In this document: piece by piece, positions 1 through 5,556 of the stretch | How positions within the stretch are numbered: the first letter of the stretch is position 1 | Layout: the number at the start of each line of letters is the position of its first letter | Assembly (NCBI GenBank): GCA_008501545.1 | Contig: QQUM01000249.1 | Span: 1 to 5,556, forward strand | Reading direction: 5' to 3' | Origin: Calditrichota bacterium | Lineage (GTDB): Bacteria > Zhuqueibacterota > Zhuqueibacteria > Zhuqueibacterales > Geothermadaptataceae | DNA: 5,556 nt | Notes under the pieces: generated by a model | The model's database searches: none | What the model saw: the letters and a program-made list of their open reading frames with translations, nothing else | What the model was told of the DNA's origin: nothing | Program-made: the position numbers and the translations under genes

Positions 1-1
1 A

Positions 2-1495
2 TTTATGGAATATGCGCGGGAGCTGCCACAAGACAGACCGCCCAAAGAACGTGTAAAAGACTGGAATGAATTTCACTTGCCCATGGCACCTGAAAAATTG
101 CAAATTCAAGGTGCACGCTGCATGGATTGCGGTATACCATTCTGCCAAACCGGGGAAATGATAAATCACGCAGCTTCCGGGTGTCCGTTAGGCAATTTGA
201 TCCCTGAATGGAACACCCTGGTTTATGAAAATCGCTGGAAAGAAGCCTATTACCGCTTATCAAAAACCAATAATTTTCCGGAATTTACCGGCCGTGTTTG
301 TCCGGCGCCCTGCGAAGGTTCCTGCTGCCTGGGTATTCACGAACCGGCTGTGACGATTTGCAATATCGAATACAGTATTATTGAACGCGCATTTCAGGAG
401 GGCTGGGTAAAAGCCACGTCAACGGACGTTCGCACCGGAAAACGCATAGCGGTGGTTGGCTCCGGGCCAGCCGGCCTTGCTTGTGCCGATCAATTAAACA
501 AAGTCGACCATAATGTGACGGTTTACGAACGCTCCGACCGAATCGGCGGTTTACTCATGTACGGTATCCCAAACATGAAGCTGGACAAAAAAGTCGTCCA
601 ACGCCGCATCGATCTGATGAAGGAAGAAGGCGTACTGTTTATAACCAATACCGAGATTGGCAAAGATATTCTCGCTTCCCAGTTGCTGGAAGAGTACGAC
701 GCTGTCGTCCTCTGTGGTGGAGCCACGAAACCGCGTGATCTTCCTGTCGAAGGCCGCGATGCAAACAACATTTATTTTGCGATGGAATATCTGCATGGCA
801 ACACCAAAAAGTTGCTCGATGAGCGCGGCAATGCCACACCGGATGACGAACTGACATTCAATCCGCCGTTCATCTCAGCAACCGGCAAAGACATCATTGT
901 GATTGGTGGTGGTGACACCGGCACGGATTGCGTCGGCACGGCGCTGCGGCACGGCTGCAAAAGCGTGACACAATTTGAGATTTTAAGCAAACCGCCACTG
1001 CAACGTCCTGCTGATAATCCCTGGCCGGAATGGCCGCGTATCTTCCGTGTCGATTATGGCCAGGAAGAAGCCGCCGCGATTCAGGGCGAAGATCCGCGCA
1101 CATTCGATATACTCACCAAGAAATTTGAAAAATACGAAAGTGGCAATGTGAAAGCCATCCACACGGTGCAGATTGAATGGGTGGACGGCAAAACCGGCGG
1201 TCCACCGTTTCGCGAAATACCCGGCACGGAAAAGGTCTGGCCGGCGCAAATGGTCTTGCTCGCCCTCGGCTTTCTCGGCCCCGAAGCCCCCATAGCGAGA
1301 GAGTTGAACATTGAATGTGACGAACGCTCAAACATCAAAGCGGAATACGGAAAATACCAATCCAGCATTCCCGGCGTCTTTGCCGCCGGCGACGCACGCC
1401 GCGGCCAAAGCCTGGTTGTGTGGGCAATTCATGAAGGACGGGAAGCAGCGCGGGAGGTGGATCGTTATTTGATGGGAGAGACGGAGTTGCCGTAG
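2..1495 (+). CDS. gltD: Glutamate synthase (NADPH) small subunit, 5'-truncated by the window edge
   Basis: This is the beta subunit of bacterial glutamate synthase. It takes electrons from NADPH through FAD and passes them via iron-sulfur clusters to the large subunit GltB, which makes glutamate from glutamine and 2-oxoglutarate in the cytoplasm. Numbering from the Met at base 5, the N-terminal Fe-S domain has CMDCGIPFC (C39, C42, C47) and C60, then a second group at C99, C103, C107 and C108. An FAD-binding motif [15 protein letters not shown] follows at about 150-164. The NADPH-binding motif [19 protein letters not shown] is at about 299-317. The C-terminal FAD motif [13 protein letters not shown] is at about 457-469. 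The frame is open to the edge with Phe before that Met, as in the usual GF-x-EY-x-RE start of the family, so the Met at base 5 is internal and roughly ten codons are missing. The 496 visible residues match the normal length and no key residue is lost. gltB is not visible. It may lie upstream of the window. Confidence 0.96.
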   Translation, partial: FMEYARELPQDRPPKERVKDWNEFHLPMAPEKLQIQGARCMDCGIPFCQTGEMINHAASGCPLGNLIPEWNTLVYENRWKEAYYRLSKTNNFPEFTGRVCPAPCEGSCCLGIHEPAVTICNIEYSIIERAFQEGWVKATSTDVRTGKRIAVVGSGPAGLACADQLNKVDHNVTVYERSDRIGGLLMYGIPNMKLDKKVVQRRIDLMKEEGVLFITNTEIGKDILASQLLEEYDAVVLCGGATKPRDLPVEGRDANNIYFAMEYLHGNTKKLLDERGNATPDDELTFNPPFISATGKDIIVIGGGDTGTDCVGTALRHGCKSVTQFEILSKPPLQRPADNPWPEWPRIFRVDYGQEEAAAIQGEDPRTFDILTKKFEKYESGNVKAIHTVQIEWVDGKTGGPPFREIPGTEKVWPAQMVLLALGFLGPEAPIARELNIECDERSNIKAEYGKYQSSIPGVFAAGDARRGQSLVVWAIHEGREAAREVDRYLMGETELP

Positions 1496-1629
1496 AGATT
1501 CAGGAGTTCGTCATCCATGGCGAACTCCCTCACCACATAATCATCCGGACGTTCGGTAGCCCAGCGTCTTAATTGTGTACCACGATGAGACCGCACGCGA
1601 TAGCCCACGGCGATGTATTCAATTTTCAT
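1465..1629 (-). pseudogene. RhuM-family protein remnant (54 codons)
   Basis: The reverse strand reads ATG at 1629 to TAA at 1465, giving 54 residues that begin MKIEYIAVGYRVRSHRGTQ. The core (VGYRVRSHRGTQLRRWAT, then DDYVV, then AMDDELL) closely follows the pattern remembered for RhuM-type virulence/accessory proteins: ISVGYRVKS, then a TQFRIWAT-like stretch, then a Y-hV-x-GF-x-h-DDERL stretch. Full RhuM proteins are about 300 residues or more, so only the middle of the domain survives. The reading frame stays open upstream to a TAG at 1690-1692, but that extension does not look like RhuM. A GGGGA stretch (1637-1641) lies seven bases before the ATG, so a short peptide could still be translated. 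The last 31 bases overlap the end of gltD on the opposite strand, and the final residues simply mirror gltD sequence. I read this as a decayed fragment left by an insertion or deletion. RhuM function is poorly known; members occur in pathogenicity islands and near mobile DNA. Confidence 0.6.
1503..1528 (+). terminator. Hairpin behind gltD, possible transcription end
   Basis: Starting eight bases after the gltD stop codon there is an inverted repeat. The arms GGAGTTCG (1503-1510) and CGAACTCC (1521-1528) are perfectly complementary. Three more pairs (T-G wobble, C-G, A-T) extend the stem to 11 bp around a 4-base loop, TCCA (1514-1517). The position fits an RNA 3' end for gltD. There is no T-run after the stem, so it is not a classical intrinsic terminator; it could instead be a 3'-end stabilising hairpin. 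The same bases also encode, on the other strand, the EFAMDDELL stretch of the RhuM-like fragment, so the palindrome may be partly accidental. Confidence 0.4.
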
Positions 1630-1945
1630 ATTTTTATCCCCATTCGTTTTGAATAAGGCAATAAGGTTTAATTTGTGTTGCCATTTGGGCTACGAAGGTT
1701 TGTAAATAAAAAATAAGCTTTAAAAAATTAGCGAGCATCCCGATGAAAAACCTTATTTTGATTTTTTAACCTTAGTAGAAAAATATTTAAAAAAGCCAAA
1801 CGAACAGGAATAAACATGTCCGAACGATAGAGTATCCCCAGCTTGGTAATTCACCACCTTCTATTAAAAACTGCCTCATCAATTTAATAATCCTGCAGAA
1901 AACCACCGTTTAAACAAGAATGAAAGTTCGGTTTGCTAAATTCTA
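1630..1945. other. AT-rich spacer without a convincing gene
   Basis: This stretch of about 316 bases lies between the RhuM-like remnant and the stop codon of the 717-residue gene. It is clearly richer in A and T than the flanking genes, with several A- and T-runs between 1700 and 1800. It contains a 10-base inverted repeat, AATAAGGTTT (1660-1669) with AAACCTTATT (1748-1757), and a near-tandem AATAAGGC/AATAAGGT at 1652-1667. Only very short open frames occur, the best being 30 codons on the - strand (1787-1879) without a good ribosome site or recognisable product. I see no tRNA, no clear intrinsic terminator and no insertion-sequence ends. Confidence 0.6.
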
Positions 1946-4099
1946 TCAATTCTCAAAAAATCCATGTGCCAGTCCCATATAATAGGCAACTAAAAAATGC
2001 AGTCCTGTTTCCAGACGGGTCGCATCGCCAAAGCCTTGCAGTGCATACGGATCTCTTCCCCAACGAATCTCGTGGCGTTCATCGATGGGAAAAACATAAC
2101 CATCTGTGCGATAGCCGGCGGTTCCCGGCTCGTGTCCGAGATGTTCTTTGAGCGGGACCAAATCAATCCGGTGTGCATTGGACATTGGCCAATTGATGAG
2201 ATCGAGGGGATAGCGTTTCAATGTCTCAATCGCATCTTCCAGGCTTTCTTTTGGCGGAGTTAATTCTGTTTCCCCCCAGTGATCCGTGCGAACTTTGCCC
2301 ATACAGCATGCTGCATAAATGAAATTTGCCCACGGACATTTTTCATATTTTTCAATCTGCCAGTGGCGGTGGATGGCACGATAATACATACTCAACAATG
2401 TGGGATCGGTCTCGTAACGTAGCAACTGGTAGTAGTTCATGAACGCCATTTTATCGTCTCCCTGCCCTTCGCTACCCGCGCCCGCGATATCCCTGGGTTG
2501 GGTCATGCCATTCATGCCATAGCCCTGGTCATAAGCCAGTTTCAGGTATTCATCTCTGTATCTTGGATCGCCGGTGATATGGTGAGAAACGGATAAATAA
2601 TTAAGGATACTGAGCGAACGCAACCCGCGCTCCACAACCTGGTCAGGATTCCGGTTTATATCGTCCGGTGAGAGCCGTCCCCAGCGGGTCGGTTTCCCAT
2701 CGTAATCGACAAGGTTGAAACCATTGTCGATAATATGATCAATGGTGTTGCTTACGGCTGCCCGCACCCGGTCTTTTTCTGCTTCCGTTTTGCAAACATG
2801 ATCAAAATACGTCCCATAGCCCAAAAAATGACCGTCCAGCTCATCCACGCTGCTGTCATTCTTCCAGTACCATTTTCCGGATTTATCAACAGGCCAGCGG
2901 GGCTGGATGATTTTCCACAATGCATCTTGTTTTCGCCGGCGTAAATCATATTCCAGACCTTGCTCAATGTGGGGATCCGGACCGGATGTCGGGCGTATCG
3001 CACGGGCAAAGAATCCTTTTGGCGCAGGATGGGTTCCTCCTTGTGTGACAGTACTGAGAAAAACAAGGGCATCAAACGCTTTGTCGGCGTTTTGTTTAAA
3101 CTTCGGATCGCCGCTTGCCGCGTAGCCAAGACTCATCGCTGCAAGGTAAAAACCAATTCGTTGGCCATCGTTGTCGGTACAGATCGCCTCAGCCGTGCTT
3201 TTGTCACCGGCTGCGGATAGTTTTGCCGGATTGACATACCCGAATTTTGTGCGCCGGTGATATTTTTCAATCTCTTCTTCAAAAAAGGCCGCCTTTTTAG
3301 CAAGCGTCATGGATTGATAGCAGATGCGCGAAACACCTTTTGCTGTTGCGATCCATGCATTTCTTTCAGCATCAACAAAGATGTCGTTAACATGATTATC
3401 AAGCAGCCAGCGACCACCCTGACGAAATGACCAGCCGCCTTTACGAAATTGGATTGCGCCATTGGTTGTGCCAAACCATACGCTTTCGGGACCGGCGGCC
3501 ATGCTGGTAAAATCGTTAAATGGCAGCCCATTGGCTCCTGTAAAAAGCTGCCATTTTCCTTCAGAAATGCGATGACCAACGCCCTGTGGTGCAGCAAACC
3601 ACAAATCGCCTGACGCATCGTAGGCAACGGCTCGCACGTCCACCGGCGCCCAGCGAATAGTTGCTTGTTGGGGCAGGACGAGGCGCCACTTCTTCTTCAA
3701 CTTTAAATAAAGGCCATTGTTTGCAGCGACAGCCACCTCGCCTTTGTGCACAACTATACCGCGAATTTCTAAATCCGTGGAGGCAATTTTTTGCAGCTGT
3801 TTGAAATCTTTTTTATCGAATGTAACTTCAGAAAATATTTTCGAATTTATATTTTGAACGAATCGAAAGCGTTCCCCATCGAATTCAGCGAATCCCCCGG
3901 ATGTTTCTGCGATTATTCTTCCCTGGTCGCTCAGTCCAATCTTTTTCACATTATTGTCTGGCAATCCCTCATTCATAGTGTATCGGCTATGACGCTGTTG
4001 GTCAAAAGTGCCCACCGCTATTGGTAAATCATAAGTGGCATTTTGGCCATAAACAACACTGGCGAAATTAAAAAGCATTATAATTGTCAACATTCTCAT
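1946..4099 (-). CDS. Exported Reg_prop beta-propeller protein with large helical C-terminal domain
   Basis: This 717-residue protein starts with a classical signal peptide: MRM, then a hydrophobic stretch LTIIMLFNFASVVYG, with likely cleavage near residue 18-19. It is therefore probably exported. Residues about 35-260 carry degenerate two-component-regulator propeller (Reg_prop) repeats: MNEGLPDNNVKKIGLSDQG at 42, VRAVAYDASGDLWFAAPQGV at 155, NGLPFNDF then SVWFGTTNGAIQF at 190-218, and HVNDIFVDAERNAWIATAKGV at 236-256. Residues about 260-717 form a second, mostly helical region with repeated acidic/aromatic motifs (TDNDGQRIGFYLAAM at 308; NDSSVDELDGHFLGYGTYFDHV at 414; DYDGKPTRWGRLSPDDIN at 465; LSVSHHITGDPRYRDEYLKLAY at 502). 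The alternating helices recall alpha/alpha-toroid enzymes such as glycosidases and lyases, but I cannot assign a family or a reaction. No transmembrane segment, histidine kinase or DNA-binding part is present, unlike many Reg_prop proteins. Six cysteines occur after residue 259. The ATG at 4099 gives the full signal peptide; an ATG two codons later would also work. Confidence 0.85.
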   Translation of the reverse strand: MRMLTIIMLFNFASVVYGQNATYDLPIAVGTFDQQRHSRYTMNEGLPDNNVKKIGLSDQGRIIAETSGGFAEFDGERFRFVQNINSKIFSEVTFDKKDFKQLQKIASTDLEIRGIVVHKGEVAVAANNGLYLKLKKKWRLVLPQQATIRWAPVDVRAVAYDASGDLWFAAPQGVGHRISEGKWQLFTGANGLPFNDFTSMAAGPESVWFGTTNGAIQFRKGGWSFRQGGRWLLDNHVNDIFVDAERNAWIATAKGVSRICYQSMTLAKKAAFFEEEIEKYHRRTKFGYVNPAKLSAAGDKSTAEAICTDNDGQRIGFYLAAMSLGYAASGDPKFKQNADKAFDALVFLSTVTQGGTHPAPKGFFARAIRPTSGPDPHIEQGLEYDLRRRKQDALWKIIQPRWPVDKSGKWYWKNDSSVDELDGHFLGYGTYFDHVCKTEAEKDRVRAAVSNTIDHIIDNGFNLVDYDGKPTRWGRLSPDDINRNPDQVVERGLRSLSILNYLSVSHHITGDPRYRDEYLKLAYDQGYGMNGMTQPRDIAGAGSEGQGDDKMAFMNYYQLLRYETDPTLLSMYYRAIHRHWQIEKYEKCPWANFIYAACCMGKVRTDHWGETELTPPKESLEDAIETLKRYPLDLINWPMSNAHRIDLVPLKEHLGHEPGTAGYRTDGYVFPIDERHEIRWGRDPYALQGFGDATRLETGLHFLVAYYMGLAHGFFEN

Positions 4100-4104
4100 G
4101 ATGA

Positions 4105-4112
4105 TCTCTCTT
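4105..4112 (-). promoter_or_regulatory. Putative ribosome binding site of the 717-residue gene
   Basis: On the - strand a purine stretch AAGAGAGA ends five bases before the ATG at 4099. It is a weak match to the Shine-Dalgarno sequence, with correct spacing for that start and somewhat long spacing for the alternative ATG at 4093. No convincing -35/-10 promoter pair could be picked in the AT-rich sequence further upstream. Confidence 0.35.
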
Positions 4113-4173
4113 GATTTGGAGGTGTCAGAAATCGAAAGGAAAAATAAAATTTCAAAATAGTGTCATACGAGCA

Positions 4174-4238
4174 GGCCACAAGGGCCTGGGCTACGATTAT
4201 TCATATTGAGGATCATCGTAGCCTTGCCGCTTGTGGGC
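4174..4238. repeat. Imperfect inverted repeat (about 24-base arms) between the two minus-strand genes
   Basis: The left arm (4174-4197) and right arm (4215-4238) pair in two blocks. GGCTACGAT (4189-4197) is perfectly complementary to ATCGTAGCC (4215-4223), and CCACAAG (4176-4182) to CTTGTGG (4230-4236). A mismatched 6-base internal loop lies between the blocks, and a 17-base loop sits in the centre. The arms are much more GC-rich than the AT-rich flanks, which suggests an inserted or dispersed palindromic element of the REP/MITE kind. It could also fold in RNA behind the FG-GAP gene, but no T-run follows on the - strand, so a simple intrinsic terminator is unlikely. The rest of the 4100-4295 spacer shows no gene. 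Confidence 0.55.
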
Positions 4239-4295
4239 AATTTAGATAAAACAGCAAATAAAATATCCGATTGTTTTCAAGATCAAATGATTAGT

Positions 4296-5556
4296 TTATT
4301 TGTTCGGATTCGGCAGATAATAGAAAAAGCCATCCTCCGCACCTATAAGCAAGTCTGGAATTCCGTTCTTATCCCAATCGACAACCGTAGGACTGGTTGT
4401 GTGCCCTGCCAAAATCAGCTCGGCGACGTTGCCTCTATCCTTAAAAACAACCTTTCCATTTGTCGAGATATTTTCGAGGAAATGAATGTTTTGGCTGTTT
4501 ACCAGCACATCCAGTTTTCCGTCCATATTCCAGTCAGCAAAACAGAACTTGCGGCGGCCACTTCCACCGGCTGTCCTTACATTCATTCGTAGCAGACCGG
4601 GTGTTTCATCTCTTATATCATTTTGTCGTGAGCCGAAACCGGACGGGCCATCCATGGAAAAGATGCGTTTCGGCGGTAATAAAACCCGTTCATTTTTCTT
4701 TCTGGTCCGTTCATAAAACGCTAAATAGCCTTCGTGGTCCAGCATCACCAAATCCATTAAATTATCTTTGTTCCAGTCAATAGCTACCGGTGTTGTGCGC
4801 CATTGCGTCGCCAGTTCAATGTCCTCCGGATTCCACCAAAACCAGGCCGGTTTAGGCGGCATGGCCTTCCATTGCACCTGAACCGGTTGTGCTTTGGCCA
4901 ATTTGGGCTGCGTTTTTGTGCCACTATTTTTAAACCAAACAACTTTTCCCCAAATGGAATTGGCAATAATGTCCAGCAATCCGTCCTCGTCCCAATCGGC
5001 CACGCTTAATGTCGTATAGCCCCATTTCGCTTCACAGGGTCCCTGAATTGAACCGTTAAAACCAGCCTCAATTCGAATCACTTCACCTTCTGCTTCAAGG
5101 TATTGCGGTTTAGCCCAGCGGGGTGGATTACCACCATCCAGGTTTTCGACAAAACCAATGTAACCGGCTGTATTGCCACAGATCAGGTCTTCATCGCCGT
5201 CGTCATCCCAGTCACAACTCCATGGTGTAACAAGGGCGCCAAATTTCACATCCTCCGCTTTTTGTTTAAAAAATACCGGTTCGGCAAACTGCGGTGTTCC
5301 ATTTTTCATTTTGCCAGTGTGTTCAACAAGCGCAACCCGGCCATCTTCCTGACCAACGACCAGGTCATAATCTCCATCTTTATCCCAGTCAAACGCAATG
5401 GGCACAATCATTTCCAAATCCATTTTAATGGGCTTTTCGCGAATTTTCAGTATCCTGCCGGCTGCATATTTCGGCTTGGTTCGGGAACCGGTGTTCTCAA
5501 AATATGTAAATTTATCCAGAAATTCCCCACACATGATATCCAGATCACCGTCGTTA
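4296..5556 (-). CDS. FG-GAP/VCBS-repeat beta-propeller protein, 5' end beyond the window
   Basis: The reverse strand is open from the right edge to TAA at 4296, and the residues before the first in-window Met (5534) read NDGDLDI. They complete another repeat, so the true start lies outside the window. Counted from that Met there are six further calcium-loop repeats of the form DW-[DN]-x-[DN]-x-x-x-D-hydrophobic: DWDKDGDYDLVVG at 49, DWDDDGDEDLICG at 108, DWDEDGLLDIIA at 180, DWNKDNLMDLVM at 253, DWNMDGKLDVLV at 334 and DWDKNGIPDLLIG at 386. With the edge repeat this makes seven, the number expected for one closed beta-propeller blade set. The protein ends soon after the last repeat (DGFFYYLPNPNK), with no C-terminal sorting domain. 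FG-GAP/VCBS proteins are normally secreted or surface-attached and bind calcium, ligands or polysaccharides. The signal peptide, if any, is not visible, and no catalytic domain is seen. It lies upstream of the 717-residue gene in the same direction. The binding target is unknown. Confidence 0.88.
   Translation of the reverse strand, partial: NDGDLDIMCGEFLDKFTYFENTGSRTKPKYAAGRILKIREKPIKMDLEMIVPIAFDWDKDGDYDLVVGQEDGRVALVEHTGKMKNGTPQFAEPVFFKQKAEDVKFGALVTPWSCDWDDDGDEDLICGNTAGYIGFVENLDGGNPPRWAKPQYLEAEGEVIRIEAGFNGSIQGPCEAKWGYTTLSVADWDEDGLLDIIANSIWGKVVWFKNSGTKTQPKLAKAQPVQVQWKAMPPKPAWFWWNPEDIELATQWRTTPVAIDWNKDNLMDLVMLDHEGYLAFYERTRKKNERVLLPPKRIFSMDGPSGFGSRQNDIRDETPGLLRMNVRTAGGSGRRKFCFADWNMDGKLDVLVNSQNIHFLENISTNGKVVFKDRGNVAELILAGHTTSPTVVDWDKNGIPDLLIGAEDGFFYYLPNPNK

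Noticed and set aside
5..7. ATG at base 5 as the true start of gltD.
   Set aside because: The frame is open to the edge, the preceding codon is Phe, and the family normally has about ten residues before this EYxRE motif, so the start lies upstream of the window.
1660..1757. The 10-base inverted repeat AATAAGGTTT / AAACCTTATT as ends of an insertion sequence.
   Set aside because: The enclosed segment is under 100 bases, no target duplication is visible, and the repeats are AT-rich, low-complexity sequence.
1787..1879. A 30-codon frame on the - strand (MRQFLIEGGELPSWGYSIV... ending in a hydrophobic tail).
   Set aside because: It has no good ribosome site and no recognisable homology, and it lies in AT-rich spacer where short frames arise by chance.
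1909..1916. GTTTAAAC palindrome.
   Set aside because: An isolated 8-base palindrome in AT-rich DNA is expected by chance, with no neighbouring repeat or regulatory context.
2735..3220. Several open frames on the + strand and in other frames opposite the 717-residue gene.
   Set aside because: They are shadows of the real - strand gene. None has a recognisable domain, and the - strand frame is long, continuous and carries clear motifs.
5532..5534. ATG at 5534 as the start of the FG-GAP gene.
   Set aside because: The upstream in-frame residues NDGDLDI complete a calcium-loop repeat, so this Met is internal.

Overview
This window looks like bacterial chromosome of moderate GC. It carries the 3' part of a housekeeping glutamate synthase small-subunit gene on the + strand, facing two long genes on the - strand that encode propeller-type proteins. 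The one whose N-terminus is visible has a signal peptide. Long Reg_prop and FG-GAP/VCBS proteins of this kind are common in Bacteroidota and related FCB phyla, and in Planctomycetota/Verrucomicrobiota-like bacteria. The sequence alone does not fix the phylum, so this is an inference from gene style only.

Layout. Positions 1-1495 (+) hold gltD, missing only about its first ten codons. Its 3' end overlaps, antisense, a 54-codon fragment that resembles the core of RhuM-family proteins (1465-1629, -). A strong hairpin lies just behind the gltD stop codon (1503-1528). Positions 1630-1945 are AT-rich with no convincing gene and look like eroded DNA at a convergent junction. Positions 1946-4099 (-) encode a 717-residue exported protein with a signal peptide, a Reg_prop-type beta-propeller region and a large all-helical C-terminal domain I cannot name. 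Positions 4100-4295 are intergenic and carry a 65-base imperfect inverted repeat. Positions 4296-5556 (-) hold the C-terminal part of an FG-GAP/VCBS-repeat protein that runs off the right edge.

How the parts relate. gltD is central nitrogen metabolism and is functionally unrelated to the rest. The two - strand genes are in the same orientation, 196 bases apart. Both encode propeller proteins probably acting outside the cytoplasm, so a shared role at the cell envelope is possible but not demonstrated. The most noteworthy items are the propeller-plus-helical-domain fusion with no signalling domain, the RhuM remnant wedged against gltD, and the inverted repeat that may be a dispersed element. 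I found no convincing evidence of a complete new defence or mobile system.
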